From contig JBFXED010000006.1 in NCBI GenBank assembly GCA_050180485.1, forward strand, positions 59,671-123,670: a stretch of DNA of 64,000 bases. Reading direction: 5' to 3'. Origin of the DNA: CADEGL01 sp050180485 (lineage in GTDB: Bacteria > Pseudomonadota > Alphaproteobacteria > CADEGL01). The notes below the pieces were generated by a model, which saw only the letters and a program-made list of their open reading frames with translations, did not search any database and had not been told where the DNA came from. The stretch's first letter is position 1; every line of letters begins with the position of its first letter. Below, piece by piece: positions 42,179 to 51,156 of the stretch. The translations under genes were made by a program, and so were the position numbers.

Positions 42179-42946
42179 ATGCGAGTCATTCGTATTGTTC
42201 TCACCACGGCATTGTCCGTGCTCTGGCTTTGGGCCAGCGCCGCGCGGGCCGAGGACGTGGTCGTCTTCGCGGCCGCCAGCCTGAAGGAATCGCTCGACGA
42301 GGCCGCGCGCCAATATCAGGCGAGCGGTCTGGACAAGATCCTGGTTTCGTACGCTGCCAGTTCGGCTCTGGCCAAGCAGATCGAGGCGGGCGCGCCGGCG
42401 GACATCTTCATCTCCGCGGATCTGGAGTGGATGGACTATCTGGCCGCGCGCAACCTCATAAAACCCGCCACGCGCGCGAATCGGCTGGGCAATAGCCTGG
42501 TTCTGATCGCACCCAAGGACAGCATGGTTTCATTGAAACTGGCGCCGGGCGCCGACTTGGCGGGCGCACTCAAGGGCGGCAAGCTGGCCATGGCTGATCC
42601 GGACCACGTGCCGGCGGGCAAATACGGCAAGGCCGCGCTGGAGAAGCTCGGTCTCTGGGCTTCAGTTCAGAGCGGCGTAGCCCGGGCCGAGAACGTCCGC
42701 TCGGCGCTGGCCTTCGTCGCACGCGGCGAGGCGCCACTCGGCGTGGTCTACGGCACCGACGCCGCGGCGGAGAAGGCGGTCAGGGTCGTCGACGTGTTTC
42801 CGGCCGGCAGCTACCCGCCGATTACGTATCCCGTGGCGGAAACGGCATCCAGCACCAAGGCCGGTGCCGCGCGCTTCTTGACCTATCTGCACTCGGCCGA
42901 GGCCAAGGCCGTCTTCCAGCGCTTCGGCTTCGTCCCGCTCCCCTAG
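42179..42946 (+). CDS. modA: molybdate ABC transporter substrate-binding protein
   Basis: 255 residues from ATG 42179; the in-frame ATG at 42164 would add MYISV. The signal peptide is 'IRIVLTTALSVLWLWASAARA'-like, with cleavage near ARA-ED. The mature protein has 'VVFAAASLKESLDEAARQYQ', 'SYAASSALAKQIEAGAPADIF', and 'ISADLEWMDYLAARN', typical of ModA, with the Ser and Tyr/Val oxyanion binders ('AASL', 'SSALA', 'VYGTDA'). It should deliver molybdate or tungstate to a ModBC permease, which is not in the window. mobA and moaA lie 20 kb away. Confidence 0.93.
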   Translation: MRVIRIVLTTALSVLWLWASAARAEDVVVFAAASLKESLDEAARQYQASGLDKILVSYAASSALAKQIEAGAPADIFISADLEWMDYLAARNLIKPATRANRLGNSLVLIAPKDSMVSLKLAPGADLAGALKGGKLAMADPDHVPAGKYGKAALEKLGLWASVQSGVARAENVRSALAFVARGEAPLGVVYGTDAAAEKAVRVVDVFPAGSYPPITYPVAETASSTKAGAARFLTYLHSAEAKAVFQRFGFVPLP

Positions 42947-43018
42947 AGATCGGCGGCGTCGCGCGACCCGGCGCGGCCTCCTATGCTAGGCTTCGGCCAC
43001 GCAGCAAGGAGGTCCGCC

Positions 43019-43945
43019 ATGCCGGTCAACTGGAGCCGCGTCTTTCCCGCCCTTACCAGTCAATTCAAGGACGACGATTCACTCGATCTGGCGGCGGTCG
43101 AGAACCATGTCGAAACACTGGTCGCGGCCGGCATCGGCGGCCTGACCATGTGCGGCAGCGTGGGCGAGAACTATGCCCTCGAACCCGACGAGAAGCTGGC
43201 TTTGGTGACGGCGTGCGTGAAGACCGTTCGCGGGCGCGTGCCTGTCTTGGCGGGCGTGGCGGAAACGACCACCAAATTCGCCTGCCGCTTCATGAAGCAG
43301 TGCGAGGATGTTGGCGTCGACGGCTTCATGGTTCTGCCATCGCTGATCTACAAGACCCAACCCAATGAGACGATGCTGCATTTCCGCACCGTCGCCCGCG
43401 CCACCAAACTTCCAATCATGATCTATAACAATCCCGTGGCTTATGGCGGCGACGTGACACCGGCCATGTTCCATCAATTGATGGACGAGGAGAATCTCGT
43501 CGCGCTGAAGGAATCCTCGACCGACATCCGGCGCGTAACCGAGATCAAGCTTCTGTGCGGCGACCGTTACGCGATCTTCGCAGGCATGGACGATATCGGC
43601 GTCGAAAGTGTCTTGGGTGGCGCGCGCGGCTTCGTGGCCGGTATCGTCAATGTCTTTCCGCGTGAAACCGTGTGTCTGTTCGACTTGGCTATGGCCGGGC
43701 GCTACGACGAAGCCATGGCGATCCAGCGCTGGCTGGCGCCATTGACCAAGTTCGACAACGATCCGCGCTTCGTCCACTACATGAAATTCATGTTGGGCGC
43801 CGTGGGTATGGGCGCCGAACGCATGCGGCTGCCGCGCCTGCCCATCGCGGGCGAGGAGCGTGCGCGGGCCAAGGAGCTGGTGGAAACGGCTTTGGCCACG
43901 CGCCCCAAGCTGCCGGACGTTTCGCCGCAGAAGGCCGCGGAATAG
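43019..43945 (+). CDS. dihydrodipicolinate synthase/N-acetylneuraminate lyase-family aldolase
   Basis: 308 residues from ATG 43019, chosen for the Shine-Dalgarno AAGGAGG at 43006-43012, six bases away. The (beta/alpha)8 aldolase motifs are there: 'GSVGENYALEPDEKLALV', catalytic Tyr in 'IMIYNNPVAYG' and Schiff-base Lys in 'VALKESSTDIRR'. The C-terminal part has lost clear DapA lysine-site features, so it is one of the many family members acting on other 2-oxo acids. It is not a lysine-synthesis operon gene here. Confidence 0.87.
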   Translation: MPVNWSRVFPALTSQFKDDDSLDLAAVENHVETLVAAGIGGLTMCGSVGENYALEPDEKLALVTACVKTVRGRVPVLAGVAETTTKFACRFMKQCEDVGVDGFMVLPSLIYKTQPNETMLHFRTVARATKLPIMIYNNPVAYGGDVTPAMFHQLMDEENLVALKESSTDIRRVTEIKLLCGDRYAIFAGMDDIGVESVLGGARGFVAGIVNVFPRETVCLFDLAMAGRYDEAMAIQRWLAPLTKFDNDPRFVHYMKFMLGAVGMGAERMRLPRLPIAGEERARAKELVETALATRPKLPDVSPQKAAE

Positions 43946-43992
43946 CCGGAAATCGTTTCCGGCGGCGCAACAATGCACCGCGGCTAGGCGCG

Positions 43993-44304
43993 TTGACGAT
44001 TCTGTTGAACGGCACGGACGTGCCGGATGGAATCGACGCCACGGCGTTCTTCCGGCCGCACGATCTAGAATTGGCATCGGGCACAGAGGCCAAGAGCATT
44101 CGCGCCACAGTGCGTCATATCTCGGTGTTGGGCGCCAACGTGTGCATCGACTTGGCGGCGGGAGACCTGCCGCTCGAGGCCGAGATTCCCCACGGACAGT
44201 TCGACGAACCCACGATCAAGCAGGGCGACCGGGTCGCAGTGGTCCCCAACGACCCGAAGATCTTCAGCGGCGCGCTGCCAAAACCCATACCGCCTGCCAG
44301 TTAG
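43993..44304 (+). pseudogene. TOBE-domain fragment like the C-terminus of sulfate transporter ATPase CysA
   Basis: A frame of about 103 residues from a TTG at 43993. 'ATAFFRPHDLELASGTEAKSI', 'HISVLGANVCIDLAAGDLPLEAEIP' and 'GDRVAVVPNDPKIF' follow the TOBE end of CysA-type ABC ATPases ('VRPHDLEL...'), but there is no ATPase domain upstream, where the DapA-family gene lies instead. It is either a remnant of a deleted cysA or a small free-standing TOBE protein that could bind oxyanions. Its stop overlaps the stop of the antiporter gene. Confidence 0.55.
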
Positions 44305-45998
44305 GCCGGCTTGGGCACGTCGCCGAAGGCGTAATCCACCATGCCGCGGGCAATCTCGCGCTCGCCCATGATAACGCGCTGGGCGCCGAGCTTGGACAGA
44401 TGCTCGACCTCGGCGTCGGAGTGGGCGCGCGCCACGATCTCAAGCGCGGGATTCGCCTGGCGCGCCTCGACCACGATCTGGCCGGCTTCGAATCCATTGG
44501 GCACCGCCACGAACATCCAGCGCGCCTGCGCCACGTTCGCGGTCTCGGCCAGGGCGGTTGGCGGCAGCGGCCCCAGGATGGCTTCGACGCCGCGGGCGCG
44601 CAGGGCATCGACGATCTCCTTGCGCTCCTCGACCACCAGAAAAGGCTGGCCACGCTCAGCCAGCGCCTCGCCCACCGCACTGCCAACCCGGCCGTAGCCC
44701 ACGATGACGGCATGGTGCGCAAGCGCCGAACGCGCCACCGCATGCGTCTCGGGTTCGGCCTCGGCGGACGCCGTTCTCTCGCCCACGCCGTCGCGCCGCG
44801 CGATCCAGGGCTTCAGCCGGTCCAGAACGGCGAAAGCGAAGGGGTTGAGGAAGATCGAAAGGATGGCGCCGGCCAGGATCAGGTCTCGCCCGGCATCCGG
44901 CATGAGGCCGAGTGCCACACCCAATCCCGCCAGGATGAAAGAGAACTCGCCGATCTGCGCGAGACTGGCCGAGATAGTCAGGGCGGTACCCGTGCCATGG
45001 CCGAACGCGCGCACGATCAGGAAAGCCGCGACCGATTTGCCCAGGACGATGATGAGCACGGTGGCCAGCACCGGCCACCAGTCACGCACCACGATCATGG
45101 GATCGACCAGCATCCCGACCGAGACGAAGAACAGCACCGCGAAAGCGTCGCGCAGCGGCAGCGTTTCCGAGGCAGCCTGCGAGCTCAATTCCGATTCAGC
45201 CAGCATCATGCCGGCGAAGAAGGCGCCGAGCGCGAAGGAGACGTCGAACAGCAACGCCGCGCCATAGGCCACGCCCAAGGCGATGGCCAGCACCGACAGG
45301 CGGAACAGCTCGCGCGAGCCCGTGTGGGCGATATAGTGCAGCAGCCACGGGATGACGCGGCGTCCCACGATCAGCATGAAGGCCACGAAGGCCACGACCT
45401 TGCCGATGGTGATGGCCAGCACGATCGCCAGTTCCTTCGTGCTGGGTTCGGTCGGCCCGCCCTCGCCCGGGACCAAGAACCCCGCCATGCCCGGCAACAG
45501 CACCAGCGCCAGCACCATGGCCAGATCCTCGACGATCAGCCAGCCGACCGCGATGCGCCCACGCTCGGTATCGATCAGGCGGCGATCCTGCAGCGCACGC
45601 AAAAGGACGACGGTGGAGGCGACCGACAGTGCCAAGCCGAAGACCAAGCCCGCACCAAGCGACCATCCCAGCGCATAAGAGAGGCCGACGCCGAGCAAAG
45701 TCGCGATAGCGATCTGGACCACCGCGCCCGGAATGGCGATGGCCTTCACCGACAGAAGATCCTTGAGCGAGAAATGCAGCCCGACGCCGAACATCAGCAG
45801 GATGACGCCGATCTCGGCCAGCTGGTTGGTCAGCTCCTGATCGATGACGAGGCCGGGCGTCGCCGGGCCCACCACGACACCCGCCAACAAGTATCCCACC
45901 AATGGCGAAATGCGTAACCGGTTCGCGATGGCGCCCAGCACGAAGGCCAGTACCAGACCGATGACGATGGCGGCGATGAGGGGCGCATGGTGGGGCAT
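44301..45998 (-). CDS. CPA2-family cation:proton antiporter with TrkA-N domain (YbaL/RosB type)
   Basis: 565 residues: a 12-13-helix Na+/H+ exchanger domain ('ISPLVGYLLAGVVVGP', 'LAEIGVILLMFGVGLHFSL', 'SVASTVVLLRALQDRR') and a C-terminal Rossmann TrkA-N domain ('HAVIVGYGRVGSAVGEALAERG', about 430-550). It would exchange potassium or sodium for protons, gated by a nucleotide. A strong Shine-Dalgarno CTTAGGAGGGG lies 10 bases before the ATG. It is 87 bp after the dadA-like gene on the same strand, with an AT-rich spacer that may hold its own promoter. Confidence 0.93.
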   Translation of the reverse strand: MPHHAPLIAAIVIGLVLAFVLGAIANRLRISPLVGYLLAGVVVGPATPGLVIDQELTNQLAEIGVILLMFGVGLHFSLKDLLSVKAIAIPGAVVQIAIATLLGVGLSYALGWSLGAGLVFGLALSVASTVVLLRALQDRRLIDTERGRIAVGWLIVEDLAMVLALVLLPGMAGFLVPGEGGPTEPSTKELAIVLAITIGKVVAFVAFMLIVGRRVIPWLLHYIAHTGSRELFRLSVLAIALGVAYGAALLFDVSFALGAFFAGMMLAESELSSQAASETLPLRDAFAVLFFVSVGMLVDPMIVVRDWWPVLATVLIIVLGKSVAAFLIVRAFGHGTGTALTISASLAQIGEFSFILAGLGVALGLMPDAGRDLILAGAILSIFLNPFAFAVLDRLKPWIARRDGVGERTASAEAEPETHAVARSALAHHAVIVGYGRVGSAVGEALAERGQPFLVVEERKEIVDALRARGVEAILGPLPPTALAETANVAQARWMFVAVPNGFEAGQIVVEARQANPALEIVARAHSDAEVEHLSKLGAQRVIMGEREIARGMVDYAFGDVPKPA

Positions 45999-46085
45999 CG
46001 CGAATGTGCCCCTCCTAAGGCACCGTTTATGAAGATGCTATGCGCTTAATGTAAAAGCCACCCGCCGAGCCGCATAGAAATTTTC

Positions 46086-47324
46086 TCAATACCGCCGGTC
46101 AATTCGGTACGGAGTCATGTCGATGGGCATCTGTTGTCCGCTCATCAGCTGCGCCATCAGCCGTCCGGTGATGCCGCCCGTGGTCAGGCCCATGTGGCTG
46201 TGGCCGAAAGCGTAGAAGACGTTCTTGTGGTGCGGCGAGCGGCCCATGACCGGAATCGAATCGGGCGTCAGCGGCCGTTCGCCGAACCATTCGGTCATGC
46301 CGTCGGTGTTGAGGTCGGGTAGCACGCGTTTGCCCCAGGCCAGCACCATCTTGGCCTGGCTCCAATCGGCGGGCGCATCCACGCCCGGAAACGCCGAGGC
46401 GCCGACGATGCGTACGCCGATATTGAGCGTGGAGATCGCGATCTTGGCCGAGCCCACGACGACCAGATGCCGCGTCTCAAGCCCGGCGTTAGGCAAGGTG
46501 ACGTGATAGCCGCGCTGGCTTTCCAGCGGCACCTTGCTGCCGAGTTGCGCCGCCAGCTTGTGCGACCAGGCGCCCGCGGCGACCAGCACCATGTCGCCTG
46601 AGTATTTCCCCTTATCCGTGATCACGGCGCTGACGCCGTCCGCGTTCGTCTCGAAGCCGCGCACCTCGGCTTGCACGAAATTCGCACCGCGGGCGCGCAG
46701 ATGCTTCTCAAGACCCTTGGAGATATCGAAGGGGTTGGCGACGGAATGCCAATCGGGCTCCAGCACCGCGGCCTTCCAGTCGCGCGAGACGGCGGGCTCG
46801 GACTGGCGCAGTTCGCTATCGTTGAGCCGGTGGAATTCCAGTCCCGCGTCGCGGCGGCTGTTCCAGAACGGCATGTCCTTATCGAGCGTCGAATCGTCCT
46901 TGTAGACCCACAACCCGCCGTTGTGGCGCACCAGCGGCATCAAGCCCGCGTCCTTGAACAGCGGCTCCCAGGCTTCATAGGCGGGCGGCATGAAGGCGGC
47001 CAGCGCCTCGCTGCATTCCTTCACCCGCTCGGGCCGGCAGTTGCGGAAGAACTGATACATGAAGGGGACCAGCGCCGGCATGTGCGACCAGCGGAACGAG
47101 ACCGGCCCTTCGGGGTCCAGGTAATACTTGATGTACTTCTTCATCAGGCCCGGCATGGCCAACGGCGCCACGAAGGTGTTCGCGATGCCGCCCGCGTTGC
47201 CGTAGGAGGTGGCGCGGCCCGGCTCGACCCGGTCGATCAAGGTTACCGCATGCCCGAAGCGCGTCAGATAGCTGGCGCAGCCGAGCCCAATGACACCCGA
47301 ACCGATCACGATCACTTTCGACAT
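46086..47324 (-). CDS. dadA: FAD-dependent D-amino acid dehydrogenase (DadA-like)
   Basis: 412 residues, DAO superfamily: the FAD motif IVIGSGVIGLGCASYL, 'RVEPGRATSYGNAGGIANTFVAPL' (the DadA-type active-site loop), and the C-terminal 'FYAFGHSHMGLTTGGITGRL'. It oxidises D-amino acids or related imino/N-methyl acids at the membrane with FAD. It lies downstream of a ProC-like gene and the doubled N-methylproline demethylase-like genes, so proline-type D-amino acids are a reasonable guess. The gap to proC is 80 bp. Confidence 0.88.
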   Translation of the reverse strand: MSKVIVIGSGVIGLGCASYLTRFGHAVTLIDRVEPGRATSYGNAGGIANTFVAPLAMPGLMKKYIKYYLDPEGPVSFRWSHMPALVPFMYQFFRNCRPERVKECSEALAAFMPPAYEAWEPLFKDAGLMPLVRHNGGLWVYKDDSTLDKDMPFWNSRRDAGLEFHRLNDSELRQSEPAVSRDWKAAVLEPDWHSVANPFDISKGLEKHLRARGANFVQAEVRGFETNADGVSAVITDKGKYSGDMVLVAAGAWSHKLAAQLGSKVPLESQRGYHVTLPNAGLETRHLVVVGSAKIAISTLNIGVRIVGASAFPGVDAPADWSQAKMVLAWGKRVLPDLNTDGMTEWFGERPLTPDSIPVMGRSPHHKNVFYAFGHSHMGLTTGGITGRLMAQLMSGQQMPIDMTPYRIDRRY

Positions 47325-47404
47325 GGACGGCCTCGTTATTTCGCGTGCCGCGATTATTCCGCCGGGACGGCCGAACCGGTCAACCCATCCCTATCGGAAT
47401 GAGG

Positions 47405-48175
47405 TCAGCGCGGCTTGGGCGCGTTCATGCGCGCGAAGACGCTGTCCAGCGCCTGCCGGAACGGCGCGAGCCCATCGGTCTCACGCAGGATGCGCAGCGC
47501 CTGTTCGTTGATGCCGCCGGGCGTGGCCGCGCGCCGGGCCAGTTCGGCCGGCGGCAAGTCCTGCGCCATGTCGGCAAGGCAATGCACGAACGCACGCACA
47601 TATTGTTCGGCGGCCTCGCGCCCCACCCCGCCCGCCTCGGCCCAGCCTTGCCACTCTTCGATCAAGGCGGCGAAGGGCGAGATCAGGCCGGTCAGCGACC
47701 AGAGCCGGTGGAACGCGGCCTCGTCGGGCGCCACGACGGGCGTTCCGACACGCGCCAGCAGCGCCTCGACGGTCTCATTACGCGGAAAATAGGCGATGGG
47801 TCCGAGCCGCCGCGCCGCCGAAGGCAGCGGCACGGCGCGCACCAGGGCCGAAGCCGGCTGGGTCAGCGCGCGCATCTCCTCGCGCGGATGGAGTGCCACC
47901 AGCGAGATCACTGTCTGTTCGGGACGGAAGTGAAGTGCGCCCACGATCTCGGACGCCACCGGTGGGCGCACGGCCAGGAAGACGATGTCGCTGGCGTCCA
48001 CCACACCCTGGTTGTCGGGCGCGACCGAGACGGTGGCGAAGCGTCCGGCCAACATCGCGGCGTTCTCAGCATTGCGCGGCGAGACCACGATTCGCTCGCC
48101 CGGCACGGGCGCCGAACACAGGCCTTCCACCATGGCTACCGTGATGTGGCCGGTGCCGACGAAACCGAGCGTCAT
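47405..48175 (-). CDS. pyrroline-5-carboxylate reductase-like protein
   Basis: 256 residues. N-terminal Rossmann domain 'LGFVGTGHITVAMVEGL' with the NADP site, 'VFLAVRPPVASEIV', and a C-terminal helical domain ending 'ATPGGINEQALRIL', where P-G-G-x-N/T is the substrate-binding signature of ProC. 'VRAVPLPSAARRLGP' is unusual: ProC proteins normally have 'R-x-M-P-N-x-P' here. It may act on another cyclic imine. It starts 8 bp after the aminotransferase gene. Confidence 0.83.
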   Translation of the reverse strand: MTLGFVGTGHITVAMVEGLCSAPVPGERIVVSPRNAENAAMLAGRFATVSVAPDNQGVVDASDIVFLAVRPPVASEIVGALHFRPEQTVISLVALHPREEMRALTQPASALVRAVPLPSAARRLGPIAYFPRNETVEALLARVGTPVVAPDEAAFHRLWSLTGLISPFAALIEEWQGWAEAGGVGREAAEQYVRAFVHCLADMAQDLPPAELARRAATPGGINEQALRILRETDGLAPFRQALDSVFARMNAPKPR

Positions 48176-48183
48176 GCCCGACC

Positions 48184-49113
48184 CTAAGACTTACGGCGGC
48201 CGAAGACCGGCACGCGCCATTCCGGATGGCTGTTGTCGCGGCCGCGCACCACGTCCTCAAACACCTTCCACAAGGATTTCGTCACCGGCCCGATCTCGCC
48301 CGTGCCGACGGGCAGTCGATCGACGCTCGTGACCGGCGTGATCTCATAAGCCGAGCCGCAGAAAAACAGCTCGTCTGCTGCGTAAAGCTCCGTGCGGTCG
48401 ATGTCGCGCTCGATCACCTTGGTGCCGAGCTTGGACTGGAACAGCGAGAGCAGGCTGGCGCGCGTCACGCTTTCCAGGATGCCGCCGGTGACCGTGGGCG
48501 TTGTGGGCACGCCGTCGCGCACCATGATCAGGCAGGCACCGCCGCCCTCGGCGACCTTACCGGCCTGAGTCAGGAAGATGGCTTCGTTGTACCCATCCGC
48601 GCGCGCCTGCAGCAAGCCGAGCCGCGCGTTGGAATAGTTGGCGCCCGTCTTCACGCGCGGCGGCATGGACGAATCGTCGATGCGCCGCCACGTGGCGACT
48701 TGCGCCTTCACGGCCTTTTGCTCCAAGGGCTTGGCCGGGCGTTCCTCGGCCGACGCCACGAAGACCACGGGCTCGACCGCGTCCATGAACCCTTCGCCCG
48801 TGACGAAGGCGGTGAAGCGCAGGTGGCAATCGGTGCGATGGTCGTTGCCCCGGATCATGTCGAGCAGCCAAGCCTCCCACTGTTCGACAGAGCTTTGCGT
48901 CCTGTAGCGCATGATCTTCATGCCCTGCGCCAGGCGGATCATGTGCTCGCGCATGCGGAAAACGTAAAGCTCGCCCTGATCCGCGTTCCAATAGGCGCGC
49001 AGCCCTTCGAACACGTTGGCGCCGTATTTCAGCGCGGGCGACAGCACATGGATGCGCGCGTCCTCGTAGGGTACGAGCTTGCCGTCCATGGAGATGTATT
49101 TCGAGCGGGCCAT
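48184..49113 (-). CDS. ilvE: branched-chain amino acid aminotransferase family protein
   Basis: 309 residues from ATG 49113 (MARSKYISMDGKLVPYEDA). PLP class IV fold: 'YGANVFEGLRAYWN', PLP Lys in 'PPRVKTGANYSNARLGLLQA', 'NEAIFLTQAGKVAEGGGACLIMVRDG' and 'ADELFFCGSAYEITPV'. It carries the BCAT sequence pattern, transferring the amino group of Leu/Ile/Val, or of related amino acids. Because it begins one base after the end of the flavoprotein gene, it belongs to that operon, so its substrate may instead be the product of that pathway. Confidence 0.9.
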   Translation of the reverse strand: MARSKYISMDGKLVPYEDARIHVLSPALKYGANVFEGLRAYWNADQGELYVFRMREHMIRLAQGMKIMRYRTQSSVEQWEAWLLDMIRGNDHRTDCHLRFTAFVTGEGFMDAVEPVVFVASAEERPAKPLEQKAVKAQVATWRRIDDSSMPPRVKTGANYSNARLGLLQARADGYNEAIFLTQAGKVAEGGGACLIMVRDGVPTTPTVTGGILESVTRASLLSLFQSKLGTKVIERDIDRTELYAADELFFCGSAYEITPVTSVDRLPVGTGEIGPVTKSLWKVFEDVVRGRDNSHPEWRVPVFGRRKS

Positions 49114-49114
49114 A

Positions 49115-51154
49115 TCAGAAATCCTTACAGAGCCGGAGGGAGTCGTAGATCGCGGCGTGGATGTTGCGCGAGGCCACCGCATCGCCCGCGCGGAAGATGC
49201 GGAACGTGCCGGAGGGGTTGTTCACCGGTGTCTCGACGCGGCCTTGCGCCAGGGCGCGCAGATCCAGTTCGCCCTGATTCGAGGACAGCGGCTTGAGCGC
49301 ATAATAGAGGTCGTCGTTGGGCAGCGTGCCGTGCTCGGCCACCACCTGGTCGATGACGCGCTCCTCATCCTCGCGCGTGTATTCGTTGCGCAGGACGGCC
49401 ACCAGCCGGTTGCCCTCGCGGTAGACCTTCATCAGGCGGATGTCGGGCGTGATGATCACGCCCTTGCCGTAGAGCTCGCGCAGATGGATCGGGTGGTTGG
49501 TCGCCCCGAACTCGACGCCGACATAGCGCTCGGGCGTGGTCAGCTCGACCTGCGCGCCGCGCGCGGCCAGGAACTCCGCGGTCGACGGCCCGGCATGGCC
49601 GGCCTGGTCGTCATAGAGCAGCACGTTCTCGCCCGGCGCCACGCGCCCTTCCAGGATGTCCCAGGTCGAGACGGCTAGGTCCGAACCCTCGAACGCGCCC
49701 TTGTTGGCATGGCCGCCCGTGGCGACGATCACCTCGTCGGGCTTCTCGGCCAGCACCGCGTCCGCCGTGGCCTTGGTGTTGAGCCGGATCTCGACGCCGT
49801 GCTTGCGCACTTGGCCGTCGAGCCAGCGGGTGATGCCGGACAAGGGTTCGCGCCATGTTGCCTTGGCGGCAACGTTGACTTGGCCACCGGTGCGGTCCGA
49901 CGCCTCGAACAGAACGACGCGATGGCCGCGCTCGGCCGCTACGCGCGCGGCCTCCAAGCCCGCGACGCCGGCGCCCGCCACCACGACGCGCTTCGGCCGC
50001 CCCGCCTTGGCGAAGACGTGCGGCATGGTCTTCTCGCGCCCGGTCGCCGGGTTCTGGATGCACAGCGCCTCGCCGCCGACATAGATGCGGTCGATGCAGT
50101 AATTGGCGCCGACGCATTGGCGCACGTCGTCGACGCGTCCTTCGGACAGCTTGCGCATCATGTGCGGATCGGCCAGATGCGGGCGCGTCATGGCGACCAT
50201 GTCGACATGCCCCTCCTCGACCGCGCGCGCGGCGGTGGCGAGGTCGGAGACGCGCCCGGCGTGGAAGATCGGGATATCCACTTCCGCTTTGAGCGCGCTG
50301 GCAAGATACAGGAACGGCGCGACCGGAAACGCCATGTTGGCCATCAGCACAGCCAGCGCGCGGTAATCCTTGGCCGCCGAGTGCATGACGTTCATGAAAT
50401 CGACCATGCCGGACTTCGCGATCCGCTTGGCGATCTCCATGCATTCGGACTGGTCGAGCCCGTCCTTGATCAGCTCGTCCATCACGATGCGCACGCCGAC
50501 GATGAAATCCGGTCCGACCCGGCGGCGCACCTCTTCCAGAACCTGCATGCTGAAGCGCATGCGGTTCTCCAGGCTGCCGCCGTATTCGTCGGTGCGCTTG
50601 TTGCTGTAGGGCGACCAGAACTGAACCATCAAATGCGACGAGGAATAGGACAGCTCGATCCCGTCCAGCCCGCCCTCCTTGCAGCGCCGCGCGGCCTGGC
50701 CGAAATCGCGGATGATGCGCTTGAGGTCCCAATCCTCCATGGCCTTGGGGAACGAGCGGTGCTCGGGCTCGCGGATGTGGCTCGGCGCCACCGGCGCCAG
50801 CCAGTCGCCCGAATCCCAGCGCGTGCGGCGGCCCATGTGGGTCAGCTGGCACATCAGCGCCGCGCCGTGCTTGTGCACGCGCTCGGAGAAGGCGCGGAAA
50901 TGCGGAATGATCGCGTCGTCGGTCACTGCCAACTGGCCGAAGGTGGCCGGGCAATCGGGCGAGACGGTGGACGAGCCGCCGAACATGGTCAGGCCGATAC
51001 CGCCCTTGGCCTTTTCCTCGTGATAGAGCTGGTAACGCTCCTGCGGCATCGCGTCCTTGGCATAGGCCGGCGCATGCGAGGTGCTCATCACCCGGTTGCG
51101 GATCGTCAGGTGCTTGATCTTCAGCGGCTTCAAGAGCGCGTCATACTGGGCCAT
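49115..51154 (-). CDS. NADH:flavin oxidoreductase of the N-methylproline demethylase/TMADH family, copy 1
   Basis: 679 residues from ATG 51154 (MAQYDALLKPLK). An Old-Yellow-Enzyme FMN barrel (about 1-370, 'LTIRNRVMSTSHAP', 'GGLDGIELSYSSSHL', 'MVAMTRPHLADP'), then the iron-sulfur segment and a Rossmann FAD/NAD domain ('VVVAGAGVAGLEAARVAAERG', from about 387). In the cluster motif, Cys347-x5-Cys353 and Cys365 are present, but the second Cys expected at 350 is Ala. Relatives demethylate N-methylproline or open dienoyl-CoA; the operon (aminotransferase, ProC-like, DadA-like) favours an N-methyl amino acid. It is 2 bp from copy 2. Confidence 0.85.
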   Translation of the reverse strand: MAQYDALLKPLKIKHLTIRNRVMSTSHAPAYAKDAMPQERYQLYHEEKAKGGIGLTMFGGSSTVSPDCPATFGQLAVTDDAIIPHFRAFSERVHKHGAALMCQLTHMGRRTRWDSGDWLAPVAPSHIREPEHRSFPKAMEDWDLKRIIRDFGQAARRCKEGGLDGIELSYSSSHLMVQFWSPYSNKRTDEYGGSLENRMRFSMQVLEEVRRRVGPDFIVGVRIVMDELIKDGLDQSECMEIAKRIAKSGMVDFMNVMHSAAKDYRALAVLMANMAFPVAPFLYLASALKAEVDIPIFHAGRVSDLATAARAVEEGHVDMVAMTRPHLADPHMMRKLSEGRVDDVRQCVGANYCIDRIYVGGEALCIQNPATGREKTMPHVFAKAGRPKRVVVAGAGVAGLEAARVAAERGHRVVLFEASDRTGGQVNVAAKATWREPLSGITRWLDGQVRKHGVEIRLNTKATADAVLAEKPDEVIVATGGHANKGAFEGSDLAVSTWDILEGRVAPGENVLLYDDQAGHAGPSTAEFLAARGAQVELTTPERYVGVEFGATNHPIHLRELYGKGVIITPDIRLMKVYREGNRLVAVLRNEYTREDEERVIDQVVAEHGTLPNDDLYYALKPLSSNQGELDLRALAQGRVETPVNNPSGTFRIFRAGDAVASRNIHAAIYDSLRLCKDF

Positions 51155-51156
51155 GC

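Noticed and set aside
40114..42495. A 793-residue plus-strand open frame opposite the NDP-forming acyl-CoA ligase, and comparable long antisense frames at 3956-5551, 37206-39608, 43860-45917 and 59189-61489.
   Set aside because: GC-rich codon bias leaves antisense frames open. None shows domains, and each lies opposite a clearly recognised gene.
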